30,114 bases of DNA from Firmicutes bacterium UBA5286 (GCA_002408465.1 DHSM01000030.1:44163-74276), one strand, 5' to 3'. Counted from the first letter of the stretch, positions 7,375 through 14,638 are shown. A program made the numbers and translations. Notes: generated by a model not told the origin, from the letters alone.

Positions 7375-7454
7375 AGCAGATATCCAAGGGATGTTTGCCA
7401 TTAATCTGCTTGGTGTTGGTTCTGCTGGCCGGCCTGATTGCGGCCGTGTTCTAG
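7371..7454 (+). CDS. 27-residue single-span membrane peptide
   Basis: GTG 7371 overlaps the S-component stop codon (GTGA). The frame encodes MKQISKGCLP, then a hydrophobic run LICLVLVLLAGLIAAVF, and stops at TAG 7452. The peptide has a positive N-terminus and one membrane span ending at the C-terminus. It fills the gap between the S component and the next start (7477) almost exactly. The stop-start overlap implies translational coupling. Its length falls below usual gene-calling limits. Alternatives are a lipoprotein-like signal fragment (no lipobox before the stop) or leader translation without function. Confidence 0.5.
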   Translation: MKQISKGCLPLICLVLVLLAGLIAAVF

Positions 7455-7476
7455 CGCCATTCCGGGAGGGAGAATA

Positions 7477-7983
7477 ATGAAGAGTAAAGGGTTAATCGCC
7501 ATAATCTTTATCCTTGCGGCGGCAATCGGCATACTGGCCTGGGTCAACGCCAGCCGAGTAGGCAGCCTTGATCCTGCTTCCCTGACAGTAAAAGTCCAAG
7601 GGGAGACAGTGGGCTCTATATCCATAGAAGAAATTGCCGCTCTGGGCGGTGAAGAATTTGCCAAAGTCTTGCGTTCCAGCGGCAAGGATCCCAAGGAAAA
7701 TATTTTTACCGGCGTGCCTCTGGCCGAGGTGTTGGAGGCAGTGCAGCCGGGCTTGGTCACCCCAGGGGTCCAGATTACAATCTTGGCCAGCGACGGCTAT
7801 GCAGTAACTTATTCCGGGACAGATGTCCTGCGCTCGGAGCATATTTACCTGGCTTGGTTGAAAGACGGCAAGGCACTGGGCACTAAAGCCAGCGGCGGCC
7901 TCGGACCTTTGTTGGTCATCCCTCGTCAAGATGAGTTCGGCCAGTTCTGGTGCAAATTTGCCATTGAGGCAGATATCAGATGA
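7477..7983 (+). CDS. Membrane-anchored sulfite-oxidase-fold protein
   Basis: A 168-residue protein starting at ATG 7477 with GGGAGGGA at 7464-7471. The N-terminal helix GLIAIIFILAAAIGILAWV anchors an extracytoplasmic domain. That domain follows the same pattern as the lipoprotein at 6226: LTVKVQG, SIEEIAAL, IFTGVPLAEVLEAV, ITILASDGYAVTYS, LAWLKDGKALG, GPLLVIP and FAIEADI. The pattern (Y/F)TGVPL...DGY...G..L.....GPL is that of the molybdopterin-oxidoreductase fold without the catalytic Cys. A Cys near the C-terminus (FWCKF) is the only one in the domain. Two such proteins around an ECF S component suggest extracellular ligand capture. The last codons overlap the next gene by 4 nt. Confidence 0.75.
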   Translation: MKSKGLIAIIFILAAAIGILAWVNASRVGSLDPASLTVKVQGETVGSISIEEIAALGGEEFAKVLRSSGKDPKENIFTGVPLAEVLEAVQPGLVTPGVQITILASDGYAVTYSGTDVLRSEHIYLAWLKDGKALGTKASGGLGPLLVIPRQDEFGQFWCKFAIEADIR

Positions 7984-8711
7984 GCTCCGTGTTAGTGGCG
8001 GAGGGGCTTTTTGTTTCTTGGCAGCCGGGGGATTGGGTGCTCCGGGATATCAATTTCTCCCTGGCTGCCGGGGAGGTTGTGGGAATCATTGGCTCCAGCG
8101 GCTGCGGCAAGAGCACTCTCTGCCTGGCCCTGGCAGGCATCATCCCTCGCCAGTCGCCGGGACAGGTAGAAGGGAAAATATTCTTGGAGGGCCGGGACCT
8201 GGCCCAGTTCAGTCTGCCCCAAATTGCCAGCTGTTTAGGCATCGTCTTCCAGGATCCCGAGACCCAGCTCTTTTTGCCCAGGGTGCGAAATGAACTAGCC
8301 TTTGGCCCCGAAAATCTATGTCTCCCCCGGGAGGAAATTGCGGCAAGAATCCAAAGAATTGCCGAGGAAATGGGCTGCCGGGAGCTGCTGGCGGCTAATC
8401 CCAATGAGCTGTCAGGGGGGCAGCAGCAGCTGATTGCCTTGGCGGCAGTGCTGGCCTTGGAACCCAAAGTCCTCATCCTCGATGAAGTCACCGCTCAGCT
8501 GGACCCCCGGACCTGTCAGCGCCTGCAGGCGATTGTCCTGGACCTGCGCCAGCGGGGGGTGGCGGTGCTGATGGCAGAGCATAATCTGCAGATGCTGGCC
8601 TGTGCCGACCGCATCCTTGTCTTGAGGGAAGGCCGCATGGAAGAGGCTGCTGCCAGCGACCTGGATGGGGAAGAGGGCCTCAGCCGGGTATACGGAGGTG
8701 GCAGGGTTTGA
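7980..8711 (+). CDS. ECF transporter ATPase 1 (EcfA/CbiO-like)
   Basis: A 243-residue ABC ATPase. It has Walker A GSSGCGKST (about residues 38-46), the Q-loop VFQDPETQLF (ECF-type DPE-Q), signature LSGGQQQ (about 142-148), Walker B VLILDEVTAQLDP and the H-loop MAEHNL. The DPETQLF Q-loop is typical of EcfA proteins. Its ATG overlaps the stop of the previous gene (ATGA). It would form a heterodimer with the next ATPase to drive the EcfT-S complex. Confidence 0.92.
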   Translation: MSSVLVAEGLFVSWQPGDWVLRDINFSLAAGEVVGIIGSSGCGKSTLCLALAGIIPRQSPGQVEGKIFLEGRDLAQFSLPQIASCLGIVFQDPETQLFLPRVRNELAFGPENLCLPREEIAARIQRIAEEMGCRELLAANPNELSGGQQQLIALAAVLALEPKVLILDEVTAQLDPRTCQRLQAIVLDLRQRGVAVLMAEHNLQMLACADRILVLREGRMEEAAASDLDGEEGLSRVYGGGRV

Positions 8712-9361
8712 CGGCCTATATTAATTTAGAGCAGGTGAACTTCCGTTGGCCCCAGGGGGGCCAGGTGCTTAGCGAAATCAACCTCAGTATAGAAAAGAAC
8801 CAGACCATTGCCCTTATGGGCGCAAACGGCAGCGGCAAGACCACCCTGAGCAAGCTGATCTTAGGGCTCCTCAAGCCAACCGGGGGCCGTGTGCTGCTGG
8901 CTGGCCGGCCGGTAGAAAGCTATTCCCTGGCTGCACGGGGCCGGCTCCTTGGCTACGTCTTCCAGAATCCCGAGAGGCAGTTTTTTGCCCCTGATGTCGC
9001 CGAGGAAATCGGCTTTGCCCTGAAGTACAGAAATCTTTCCCCCGAGAAAATTCAAGAACGGGTGGCGGAAATGCTTGCCCTGTTTGAGCTGGAACAGTAT
9101 GCTGCTACCTTTCCTTTTAATCTCAGCCAGGGCGAAAAGCAGCGCCTGGCCTTGGCGGCGATTTTGGCGCCACGGCCGGACTTTATTATCATGGATGAAC
9201 CTTTTCTCGGCTTGGACTGGCTGCGCAAACAGCGGCTGCAGGCAATCCTGGAGCGGGTGCGCAATGAGGGCGTGGGCTATTTGCTCATCAGCCATGACCA
9301 GGCCCTGTGTGCCCGCCTCTGTTCCCAGACGCTGACTTTGGAAGGGGGAAGGCTGCTGTGA
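8708..9361 (+). CDS. ECF transporter ATPase 2 (EcfA/CbiO-like)
   Basis: A 217-residue ABC ATPase starting at TTG 8708, overlapping the previous stop (TTGA), with GGAGGTGG at 8695-8702. It has Walker A GANGSGKTT (about 38-46), Q-loop VFQNPERQFF, signature LSQGEKQRLALAA, Walker B FIIMDEPFLGLD and H-loop LISHDQ. The signature is LSQGE rather than LSGGQ, a usual divergence in the second EcfA. It is shorter than most EcfA proteins, which reach about 270 residues; the C-terminal extension is missing. Confidence 0.92.
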   Translation: MTAYINLEQVNFRWPQGGQVLSEINLSIEKNQTIALMGANGSGKTTLSKLILGLLKPTGGRVLLAGRPVESYSLAARGRLLGYVFQNPERQFFAPDVAEEIGFALKYRNLSPEKIQERVAEMLALFELEQYAATFPFNLSQGEKQRLALAAILAPRPDFIIMDEPFLGLDWLRKQRLQAILERVRNEGVGYLLISHDQALCARLCSQTLTLEGGRLL

Positions 9362-10110
9362 CTGAAAACCATGGCTTTCCCGATGTCCGCACCCTGTTTG
9401 CCCTTGTCCTGGTAATAACCTCCCTGGCCATCACCATCAATGACCCCCTGTGGCTGACGGGGCTGCTGGCTGTCTCTCTCGCCGCCCTCCTTGCCGCCAA
9501 AATTCCTTTATCCCTGCTGGGCAGAAGGCTCAGACGCTATCGCTGGCTGTTCCTGATTCTGGCCCTGGCTCAAAGTCTCAGCAACGGCTCCGGCAGGGTG
9601 TTCCTGGAATGGCGGGGGTATGTGCTGCTGTCCGCCGGGGGGCTGCTGGCGGCCCTGGCTGCCTTGCTGCGAATCACCGTCATCCTGGCGGCGGTGCTGC
9701 TGCTGACCTTGAAAGATTATCAGCAGATGGTAACTGGACTGGCCCAGATCCGGGTTCCGTATGAACTGGCCTACATGGTCCTGCTGGCTGTCCGCTTCAT
9801 CCCTGTGCTGGTGGAGGAATTTCGCAATTCCCTTGTGGCCATAGAGCTCCGAGGTGTTGATTTGAAAGCTATTCCCCTGAGGGAAAAGATCAAGGTGTAT
9901 TCCTATCTTCTCATGCCCACTACAGCGGGAGCCCTCATCCGTTCTCGGCGCATTGCCATTGCCATGGAGGCCCGGGCCTTTCGGGCTTATCCCCGGCGGA
10001 CCTGGCTGGAATGGCCAAAGTTGTCAGCTCTGGATTGGTTAATCATAGTCCTTGTTCTGGTGGGCGGGGCGGGAATCTTGTGGATTAAATTCAAGGGGGT
10101 AATTGCATGA
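9358..10110 (+). CDS. ECF transporter transmembrane component EcfT
   Basis: A 250-residue membrane protein. I chose GTG 9358 because it overlaps the preceding stop (GTGA) like the rest of the operon; a longer frame to 9307 would lie inside the ATPase gene. The hydrophobic N-terminal half is followed by the two EcfT coupling helices with Arg motifs: IELRGVDLKAIPLREK (about 161-176) and AMEARAFRAYPRR (about 202-214). These bind the two ATPases. A last membrane helix lies near residues 229-243. Together with S, A and A' it gives a complete dedicated (group I) ECF importer. Confidence 0.9.
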   Translation: MTENHGFPDVRTLFALVLVITSLAITINDPLWLTGLLAVSLAALLAAKIPLSLLGRRLRRYRWLFLILALAQSLSNGSGRVFLEWRGYVLLSAGGLLAALAALLRITVILAAVLLLTLKDYQQMVTGLAQIRVPYELAYMVLLAVRFIPVLVEEFRNSLVAIELRGVDLKAIPLREKIKVYSYLLMPTTAGALIRSRRIAIAMEARAFRAYPRRTWLEWPKLSALDWLIIVLVLVGGAGILWIKFKGVIA

Positions 10111-10859
10111 AGGCGTTCTCAGTTATCGGCATCACCCAGTCGGGAAAGACCAACACTGTAGAAAAGATTATTGGCGAGCTGACCCGCCGCCGCTATTCGG
10201 TGGGGTCGGTGAAGGATATCCACTTCGAGGCTTTCGCCATTGACACCCCCGGCACCAATACCTACCGCCATCGTCAGGCAGGCGCTTCCCTGGTCACCGC
10301 CCGGGGCCTCAAAGAAACAGATATCCTCTATCCTGTTAGCCTGTCAATTGAAAAAATCCTGGAATTCTATGACCAGGATTGGGTGGTGCTGGAGGGAGTC
10401 CGAGAAATAAATGTCCCCAAGATTATCTGCGCCCATGATGAAGAGGGGATTGAAGATCTGCTGGACGCCAGCGCCATAGCCATCGCCGGCCAGGTAGCCA
10501 ATACCGGCCTTAAGGAATACAAGGGCTTGCCGGTTTTCAATGTTCTCACCCAGGCAGTTGAACTTACGGACTATGTTGTGGCAAAGGTGCCCCGGCGCCT
10601 GCCGGATTTTGATGCCAAGTGTTGCGGCCTCTGCGGCATGTCCTGCCGGGAGCTGTTGGCGGGGATAATTCGGGGAGAGAAAAAACGGGAGGATTGTCTG
10701 CTCCGGCAAACTGTCCAGCTGGAAATCGGGGGCAAGCCTGTGACTATGGTCCCCTTTGTCCAGGAGATACTGACTAATGCCCTGACGGCGCTGGTCTCAA
10801 CCCTGGACGGTTATGAGCAGGGCAAGGAAATCAGTCTGGTTTGGAATCCCCGGGAATGA
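10107..10859 (+). CDS. MobB-like P-loop protein with C-terminal Cys cluster
   Basis: A 250-residue protein that starts within the EcfT stop (ATGA). It begins MKAFSVIGITQSGKTNTVEKII. GITQSGKT is the P-loop and YSVGSVKDIHF plus DTPGTNTYRHRQAGA match the MobB family (GxVKH.., D.pGkDS.r.r.AGA), which binds GTP and helps make molybdopterin guanine dinucleotide. ILEFYDQDWVVLEGVRE is the MobB (D...vEG) strand. The C-terminal part adds Cys172, Cys173, Cys176 and Cys180 (KCCGLCGMSC), absent from simple MobB, and could bind a metal or an Fe-S cluster. Its position at the end of the ECF operon links the importer to molybdenum or tungsten cofactor. Exact role unknown. Confidence 0.8.
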   Translation: MKAFSVIGITQSGKTNTVEKIIGELTRRRYSVGSVKDIHFEAFAIDTPGTNTYRHRQAGASLVTARGLKETDILYPVSLSIEKILEFYDQDWVVLEGVREINVPKIICAHDEEGIEDLLDASAIAIAGQVANTGLKEYKGLPVFNVLTQAVELTDYVVAKVPRRLPDFDAKCCGLCGMSCRELLAGIIRGEKKREDCLLRQTVQLEIGGKPVTMVPFVQEILTNALTALVSTLDGYEQGKEISLVWNPRE

Positions 10860-10999
10860 TTTCCGCCTCACTTCCAGCGATGCTGGCCGGTGGGACTTGG
10901 CAGGGAAGATTCTGGCCTGTCCCCCATGGGGCGGTTCAGGAGTAGTAGCGCTGGGAAATTTCCCGAGGAGGCACGCTAAATACGGCAATATTGAAAGAG
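10860..10999. other. Non-coding gap with some hairpin potential
   Basis: No gene can be supported here. Small inverted repeats are visible, for example CCAGC-GAT-GCTGG and GGGAAATTTCCC. An open frame crossing this stretch has no family resemblance. I do not recognise a known RNA. Confidence 0.3.
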
Positions 11000-11032
11000 A
11001 AAAATCCCGGTTTTAAAATCCAGGGATTTTTT
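11000..11032 (+). terminator. Intrinsic terminator of the ECF operon
   Basis: 9-bp stem AAAAATCCC / GGGATTTTT with a 14-nt loop, ending in a T-tract. Confidence 0.75.
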
Positions 11033-11043
11033 CTTGCATAGAT

Positions 11044-11101
11044 AGTTAACAAATTAACTAAACTAGAGTATAATGTAATTATTAAGGTTAACAAGTTAAC
11101 C
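11044..11101 (+). promoter_or_regulatory. Promoter with two MarR-type operators
   Basis: The promoter is TTAACA (11046-11051), 17-nt spacer, TATAAT (11069-11074). One dyad, AGTTAA-CAAA-TTAACT (11044-11059), covers the -35 box. A second dyad, GGTTAAC-AA-GTTAACC (11086-11101), lies after the -10 box near the transcription start. Two GTTAAC palindromes flanking the promoter of a MarR gene indicate autorepression. Confidence 0.75.
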
Positions 11102-11119
11102 AAAAGGAAGGTTTTGCCT

Positions 11120-11593
11120 ATGTCCAGCATAGTTGACGTCTGGGTCTATGCAAACAATATCATTCACTCTGCCCGGCAACTGGTTAATGATGGCCTCAGG
11201 CCTCTGGGGCTGACCAGCGCCGAAGGCAATATTCTTCTCCATCTCCTGACCCTGCAACCGACGGCCCTGCGGCAGGATGATATCGTCGCTGAACTGGAAA
11301 TCAGCAAGCCCGCTGTGTCCCGGGCCCTTGCCTCTCTGGAGGAAAAGAGCTATGTCCGGAGGACCAAGGATATTGAGGATAAGCGGGTAAGCCTGGTGCG
11401 CCTAACTGCTAAAGGGCTGCAGGCGGGACCGGCTGTCAGGAAAGTATATAACGAAGTCTTTGCCATTGCAGCTCAAGGCGTTGGTCAGGCTGAAATAGAA
11501 GAGGCTGTGAAATTCTTTAAGCTTATTTCGGAAAATTACTCCCGTGCCCGGGGAGAAAAGAAGAGGGGAAATGGCAGATGCTCAATAACATAA
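11120..11593 (+). CDS. MarR-family transcriptional regulator
   Basis: A 157-residue winged-helix protein. I chose ATG 11120 because AAGGAAGG (11104-11111) is 8 nt upstream; a TTG at 11114 is too close. The helix-turn-helix includes LRQDDIVAELEISKPAVSRALASLEEKSYVRR (about residues 53-84), and the wing is TKDIEDKRVSLVRLTAKG with the typical D-K-R-V motif. It should bind the two GTTAAC dyads in its own promoter and control the lipid kinase-like and CDF-like genes that follow. The effector ligand is unknown. Its 3' end overlaps the next gene by 16 nt. Confidence 0.9.
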   Translation: MSSIVDVWVYANNIIHSARQLVNDGLRPLGLTSAEGNILLHLLTLQPTALRQDDIVAELEISKPAVSRALASLEEKSYVRRTKDIEDKRVSLVRLTAKGLQAGPAVRKVYNEVFAIAAQGVGQAEIEEAVKFFKLISENYSRARGEKKRGNGRCSIT

Positions 11594-12309
11594 TCGGGGC
11601 AATCATCCTGCTGGCTTACTATTTGCTTGTGCTGGCGGCCCTGCCGGCGATTCTGGCCACCTGCAAGAAGATTCCCTCCGAGTGGATCCGGAAGATTCAA
11701 CATATAGGTTACAGCATGTCGGTTTTTCTGCTGGTCAGGCTCTTTGACACTTGGTACGCTGCAGTCTTGGCGGCGTCACTGCTCATCCTTCTGGCCTATC
11801 CTGCTTTGCTGTTGTTGGAGAAAACTCCTTTCTGCCGGCGCTGGTTAGTTGACCGCAGACCCCGGGGGGGAGAATTGCGCAAGCAGCTGCTCATTATCCA
11901 GCTGACCTTTGCCCTCCTGCTCTTTATCTTCTGGGGATTGCTGGGTCGCCAGTGGCACTGGCTTATTCCCGTGGCCGTCATGGCCTGGGGATTTGGGGAT
12001 GCGGCTGCAGCCCTGGTAGGCAAATTCTGGGGCAAGCGCCATATAATTCACCGCTGGATTGAGGGGGCCAAAACCTGGGAGGGCACCGGCGCAATGATGG
12101 CCTTCGCCGCTGCTGCCGTCTTTCTCACCATGTTCTTCTATGGTCACCAGCCTTGGTATATCTGTATTGCTGCAGCAGTGACCGTGGGTCCTATCTGCGC
12201 CTTTGTCGAGCTCTTTTCCAAACGGGGATCCGACACCTTCACAGTGCCTGTTTCCGTTGCCCTCCTGATCCTGCCCCTGGTCTATCTCTTTAGTAAACTG
12301 GGGTTATAG
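11578..12309 (+). CDS. Phytol/dolichol kinase-like CTP-dependent lipid kinase
   Basis: A 243-residue protein with about seven membrane helices. Conserved blocks resemble the SEC59/phytol kinase/phosphatidate cytidylyltransferase superfamily: IRKIQHIGYS (about 38-47), WGFGDAAAALVGKFWGKR, GAKTWEGTGAMM and AFVELFSKRGSDTFTVPV. The Asp of GDAAAALVG and the Lys/Glu of KTWEG are the expected catalytic or nucleotide-binding residues. It may phosphorylate a polyprenol, phytol or diacylglycerol, or use CTP on a lipid phosphate; the exact substrate is not readable. ATG 11578 is preceded by AGAGGGGA. It is the second gene of the MarR operon. Confidence 0.75.
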   Translation: MLNNIIGAIILLAYYLLVLAALPAILATCKKIPSEWIRKIQHIGYSMSVFLLVRLFDTWYAAVLAASLLILLAYPALLLLEKTPFCRRWLVDRRPRGGELRKQLLIIQLTFALLLFIFWGLLGRQWHWLIPVAVMAWGFGDAAAALVGKFWGKRHIIHRWIEGAKTWEGTGAMMAFAAAAVFLTMFFYGHQPWYICIAAAVTVGPICAFVELFSKRGSDTFTVPVSVALLILPLVYLFSKLGL

Positions 12310-12310
12310 C

Positions 12311-12934
12311 ATGGATGCCCTGACACAAGAACAGAGAATCAGCCGCGAACGGACACTGCTGACAGCTGTGCTCCTAAGCGTGTGGGCGCCTTTGGCCACG
12401 GGCATTGCTGTAATTTTAAGCCAATCCACCACCCAACTGGCTGATTGCCTTCGCCGCAATGTGGAACTATTGGCCTTGTTGTCCTCCTGGCTGGTCTTTC
12501 GCCATCTTGCCCGCAACCCAGGTATGGGCATTGTTGCCCGGGAAAAATTAGAGAGATTGGTCCGCCTGGCGGTGGCCGTGGCCTTGAGCTGCTCGGGAGT
12601 GATTATGCTGGTTTTGGCTCTAACCCGGTTTAACCGCTTTGAGCCCGGCGGCAATGTGTATCCCGGCCTGGCTATCGCTGGACTGGGATTAATGGTCAAT
12701 CTGGGCTTTTGGCTGCGCTACCGCCGCCTCAATCATGAGCAAGCAAATGCAATTATCGGCGCTCAGGGCAAATTATACCAGGCCAAATCAATGGCAGATC
12801 TCTGCGTCATCACTGCCCTGGCGGCTGTGGCCATAGCCCCTGGCCTGAGGATTACTCATTATTTTGATATTGCAGGCTCAATCGCAGTGGCCCTCTACCT
12901 GCTCTGGAGCGCCTGGAGACGGACCTCAGATTAG
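12311..12934 (+). CDS. Degenerate CDF-like cation transporter without C-terminal domain
   Basis: A 207-residue protein with six hydrophobic segments. The pattern STTQLADCLRRNVELLALLSSWLVFRHLA resembles helix II of cation diffusion facilitators (..LLADALHSLSD.LA..), and THYFDIAGSIAVALYLLWSAW resembles the helix V/VI region (H..DpiasL..A..i...g). In helix II the metal-site Asp of LAD is kept but the second acidic position is Glu and the His is Arg. The usual C-terminal cytoplasmic domain (about 80 residues) is missing. It could transport something else or act as a partner protein. The start follows the kinase gene by 1 nt with a weak binding site. Confidence 0.55.
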   Translation: MDALTQEQRISRERTLLTAVLLSVWAPLATGIAVILSQSTTQLADCLRRNVELLALLSSWLVFRHLARNPGMGIVAREKLERLVRLAVAVALSCSGVIMLVLALTRFNRFEPGGNVYPGLAIAGLGLMVNLGFWLRYRRLNHEQANAIIGAQGKLYQAKSMADLCVITALAAVAIAPGLRITHYFDIAGSIAVALYLLWSAWRRTSD

Positions 12935-12966
12935 CCGTGTAGCCTCACAATAGTCACAAATAGAGA

Positions 12967-12996
12967 AAATCCCCCCTAAAAACGGGGGGATTTCTT
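12967..12996 (+). terminator. Intrinsic terminator of the MarR operon
   Basis: 10-bp stem AAATCCCCCC / GGGGGGATTT with loop TAAAAAC, followed by a short T-rich stretch. Confidence 0.8.
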
Positions 12997-13142
12997 GCGA
13001 TTTGACAGGCAAGAATCTGCCGCCGCCGGCATAAGACCCTGCAGATTGCAACGAAGTTGAAGCCTCTACTGGTTCCACCGCCGCTTCTGCGGGAACGGCC
13101 AATCCGGCAGTTTCTCTTGCCGAGTCTGCCAGCACTGTAATC

Positions 13143-13250
13143 ATGTCTATTTTGGCCTTAGTTGCCCCCATCATCGTTATCCTAATACTGCTCCTCCTCA
13201 TTTCCTGGGCAATCAAGGCCTGTAAGCGTATAAAAGCCAAAAAGCAATAA
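13143..13250 (+). CDS. Possible 35-residue membrane peptide or remnant of a C-terminal anchor
   Basis: ATG 13143 opens MSILALVAPIIVILILLLLI, then SWAIKACKRIKAKKQ and a stop at 13248. It is one long hydrophobic span with a basic tail. There is no ribosome binding site at this ATG. The frame is open upstream back to about 13037 and reads as a Ser/Thr/Ala-rich stretch (EASTGSTAASAGTANPAVS), like the stalk before a membrane anchor. I think it is the surviving 3' end of a surface protein gene, but a real small protein is possible. Confidence 0.3.
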   Translation: MSILALVAPIIVILILLLLISWAIKACKRIKAKKQ

Positions 13251-13252
13251 TC

Positions 13253-13272
13253 CACCGGCCCTCGGGCCGGTG
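13253..13272 (+). terminator. Perfect 8-bp hairpin
   Basis: CACCGGCC-CTCG-GGCCGGTG, just after the small membrane frame and before the convergent lipoprotein gene. The T-tract (AGTTTATA) is weak. Confidence 0.5.
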
Positions 13273-13326
13273 AGTTTATAATAAACAATAATACTGGCTG
13301 CCTGGCATAGTCTGGCGGAATCTATC

Positions 13327-14442
13327 CTATTGCTTCCCTTGCGCCAGGATTGAACTGGCATCTTGATGCTCAATGATTTGCTTTAGTTCTCCTGTCTCAG
13401 GATCCAATGCATAAATCCCGTCACTGGAACCAGCCCCCCGCTGCCACACTGCCAGATAGATTATGCCTTCATTTACGGCAATATCCTCAGCCCCGAGACC
13501 GTCTGGAAGGGGAATGGTAGTGCTTGTTTCATTGTAGAGAATCGTGACGCTGCGCTCGGCGTTGATGCGGGTTGAAGACCAGATGCGGTCGAGGATATAA
13601 ATTTTGTCATCGTCAGCGACCCCGCGAAAGGGAAAACCGCTGCCCTGGATTTTCTGAGTTATTTCCCCTTGCGCCGGGTCAAAAACTAATAGGTCTGGCT
13701 GGTTTTGCACAAAGCCACTGTTGTTGAGGAGGAGAATACTGCCGTCTTCCATGGGCGCCATGGACCAGACTGCTGTATTCGGACCCAAGTACATGCTCCC
13801 CGCTAGTGTGAACTCTTGGTCAAACCAATAGATGCTGGCATGGGAGGAGTGGGAGTCGCCAGGCCCATCGTGAATAGCTGCTGCCACAAGGTAATCCTCA
13901 GTGGCGGCAATGGTTGTCAGGAATAAGAACTCATGCTGTTCCGGGTCCACATGGATGACTTCTTGGCTTTCCATGGATGTTATGTCAACTTCCCAGAGGC
14001 TGAAACCCATGCCTGTTTCGGTGCATCCTGCTATCATGGATCCATGAAATTCCACAAGGCCAGATTCCGGTTGTTCTCCCACCGGGATTTCCTTGACTAG
14101 CTGTCCATTTTCCCAGACTAATAACAAATTGCTGGAATCTGTATCGTTCCATGCCTGCCCCAGCCAGAGGCGGCCTTGACTGTCCGGGGCAAGGCTGCTG
14201 ATGTAATAAGGAGGCAACTTTTTTTTGCTTACCAATCGTCCCTGGGCATCATATCCAGCGAGGCTGTTGCGCAAAAAGCTCTCCCCCCGGTTGGTGCCCG
14301 CCACTACCCAAAAAGCCGCTGTTTCTTTCTGCTCAGTCTTGCAGCCGGCAAGAGGAGAGAGGAAGATAAGCAAGGCAAGAACTATCAGCATAGTCTTGTG
14401 TGTACTTAATGTCTTCAATAAATGAGCAGGGTTTTCAGGCAT
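13327..14442 (-). CDS. Secreted beta-propeller-like lipoprotein
   Basis: About 371 residues. Start ATG 14442 has a G-run upstream on the minus strand; a TTG at 14448 would add two residues. The signal segment MLIVLALLIFLSPLAGC has a lipobox, so the protein is attached to the outer face of the membrane. The body has repeated strands with SLAPDSQGRLWLGQAW, SMAPMEDGSILLLNNSG, GVADDDKIYILDR and DIAVNEGIIYLAVW patterns, typical of SMP-30/NHL/PQQ-like propellers. The last repeat is GIYALDPETGEL. No catalytic residues are evident; it may bind a ligand or partner. Function unknown. It is separately transcribed from the next minus-strand gene. Confidence 0.75.
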   Translation of the reverse strand: MPENPAHLLKTLSTHKTMLIVLALLIFLSPLAGCKTEQKETAAFWVVAGTNRGESFLRNSLAGYDAQGRLVSKKKLPPYYISSLAPDSQGRLWLGQAWNDTDSSNLLLVWENGQLVKEIPVGEQPESGLVEFHGSMIAGCTETGMGFSLWEVDITSMESQEVIHVDPEQHEFLFLTTIAATEDYLVAAAIHDGPGDSHSSHASIYWFDQEFTLAGSMYLGPNTAVWSMAPMEDGSILLLNNSGFVQNQPDLLVFDPAQGEITQKIQGSGFPFRGVADDDKIYILDRIWSSTRINAERSVTILYNETSTTIPLPDGLGAEDIAVNEGIIYLAVWQRGAGSSDGIYALDPETGELKQIIEHQDASSILAQGKQ

Positions 14443-14593
14443 AGGCAACCCCCCGTTTTTGCTATTGGGACATACATCCCCATATATGAGTATGCAGCAT
14501 GGACAAGCACTATGACTATATTTTATTTCTATGAAAAAGAACAGAACCCTTTATCCCATTAAACTATATCTGCAGATTATGCATCTAATATAT

Positions 14594-14617
14594 AGAAAAT
14601 CCGCCGGCCCGGCGGAT
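14594..14617 (-). terminator. Intrinsic terminator of the papain-fold hydrolase gene
   Basis: On the minus strand the stem is ATCCGCC / GGCGGAT with loop GGGCC, followed by TTTTC. It lies 22 nt past the gene's stop codon. Confidence 0.7.
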
Positions 14618-14638
14618 GCCGCCAGGCCGGTACCTGTT

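Noticed and set aside
9307..9357. An N-terminal extension of EcfT beginning inside the ATPase gene.
   Set aside because: The GTG at 9358 overlaps the ATPase stop like other junctions in the operon, and the extension has no binding site.
10813..11016. A 67-residue plus-strand frame overlapping the end of the MobB-like gene.
   Set aside because: It mostly covers a non-coding gap and runs into the terminator at 11000; no binding site or recognisable sequence.
12926..13288. A 120-residue minus-strand frame opposite the MarR operon terminator and the small membrane frame.
   Set aside because: It crosses two hairpins and shows no protein family; the plus-strand membrane segment in the same place is more protein-like.
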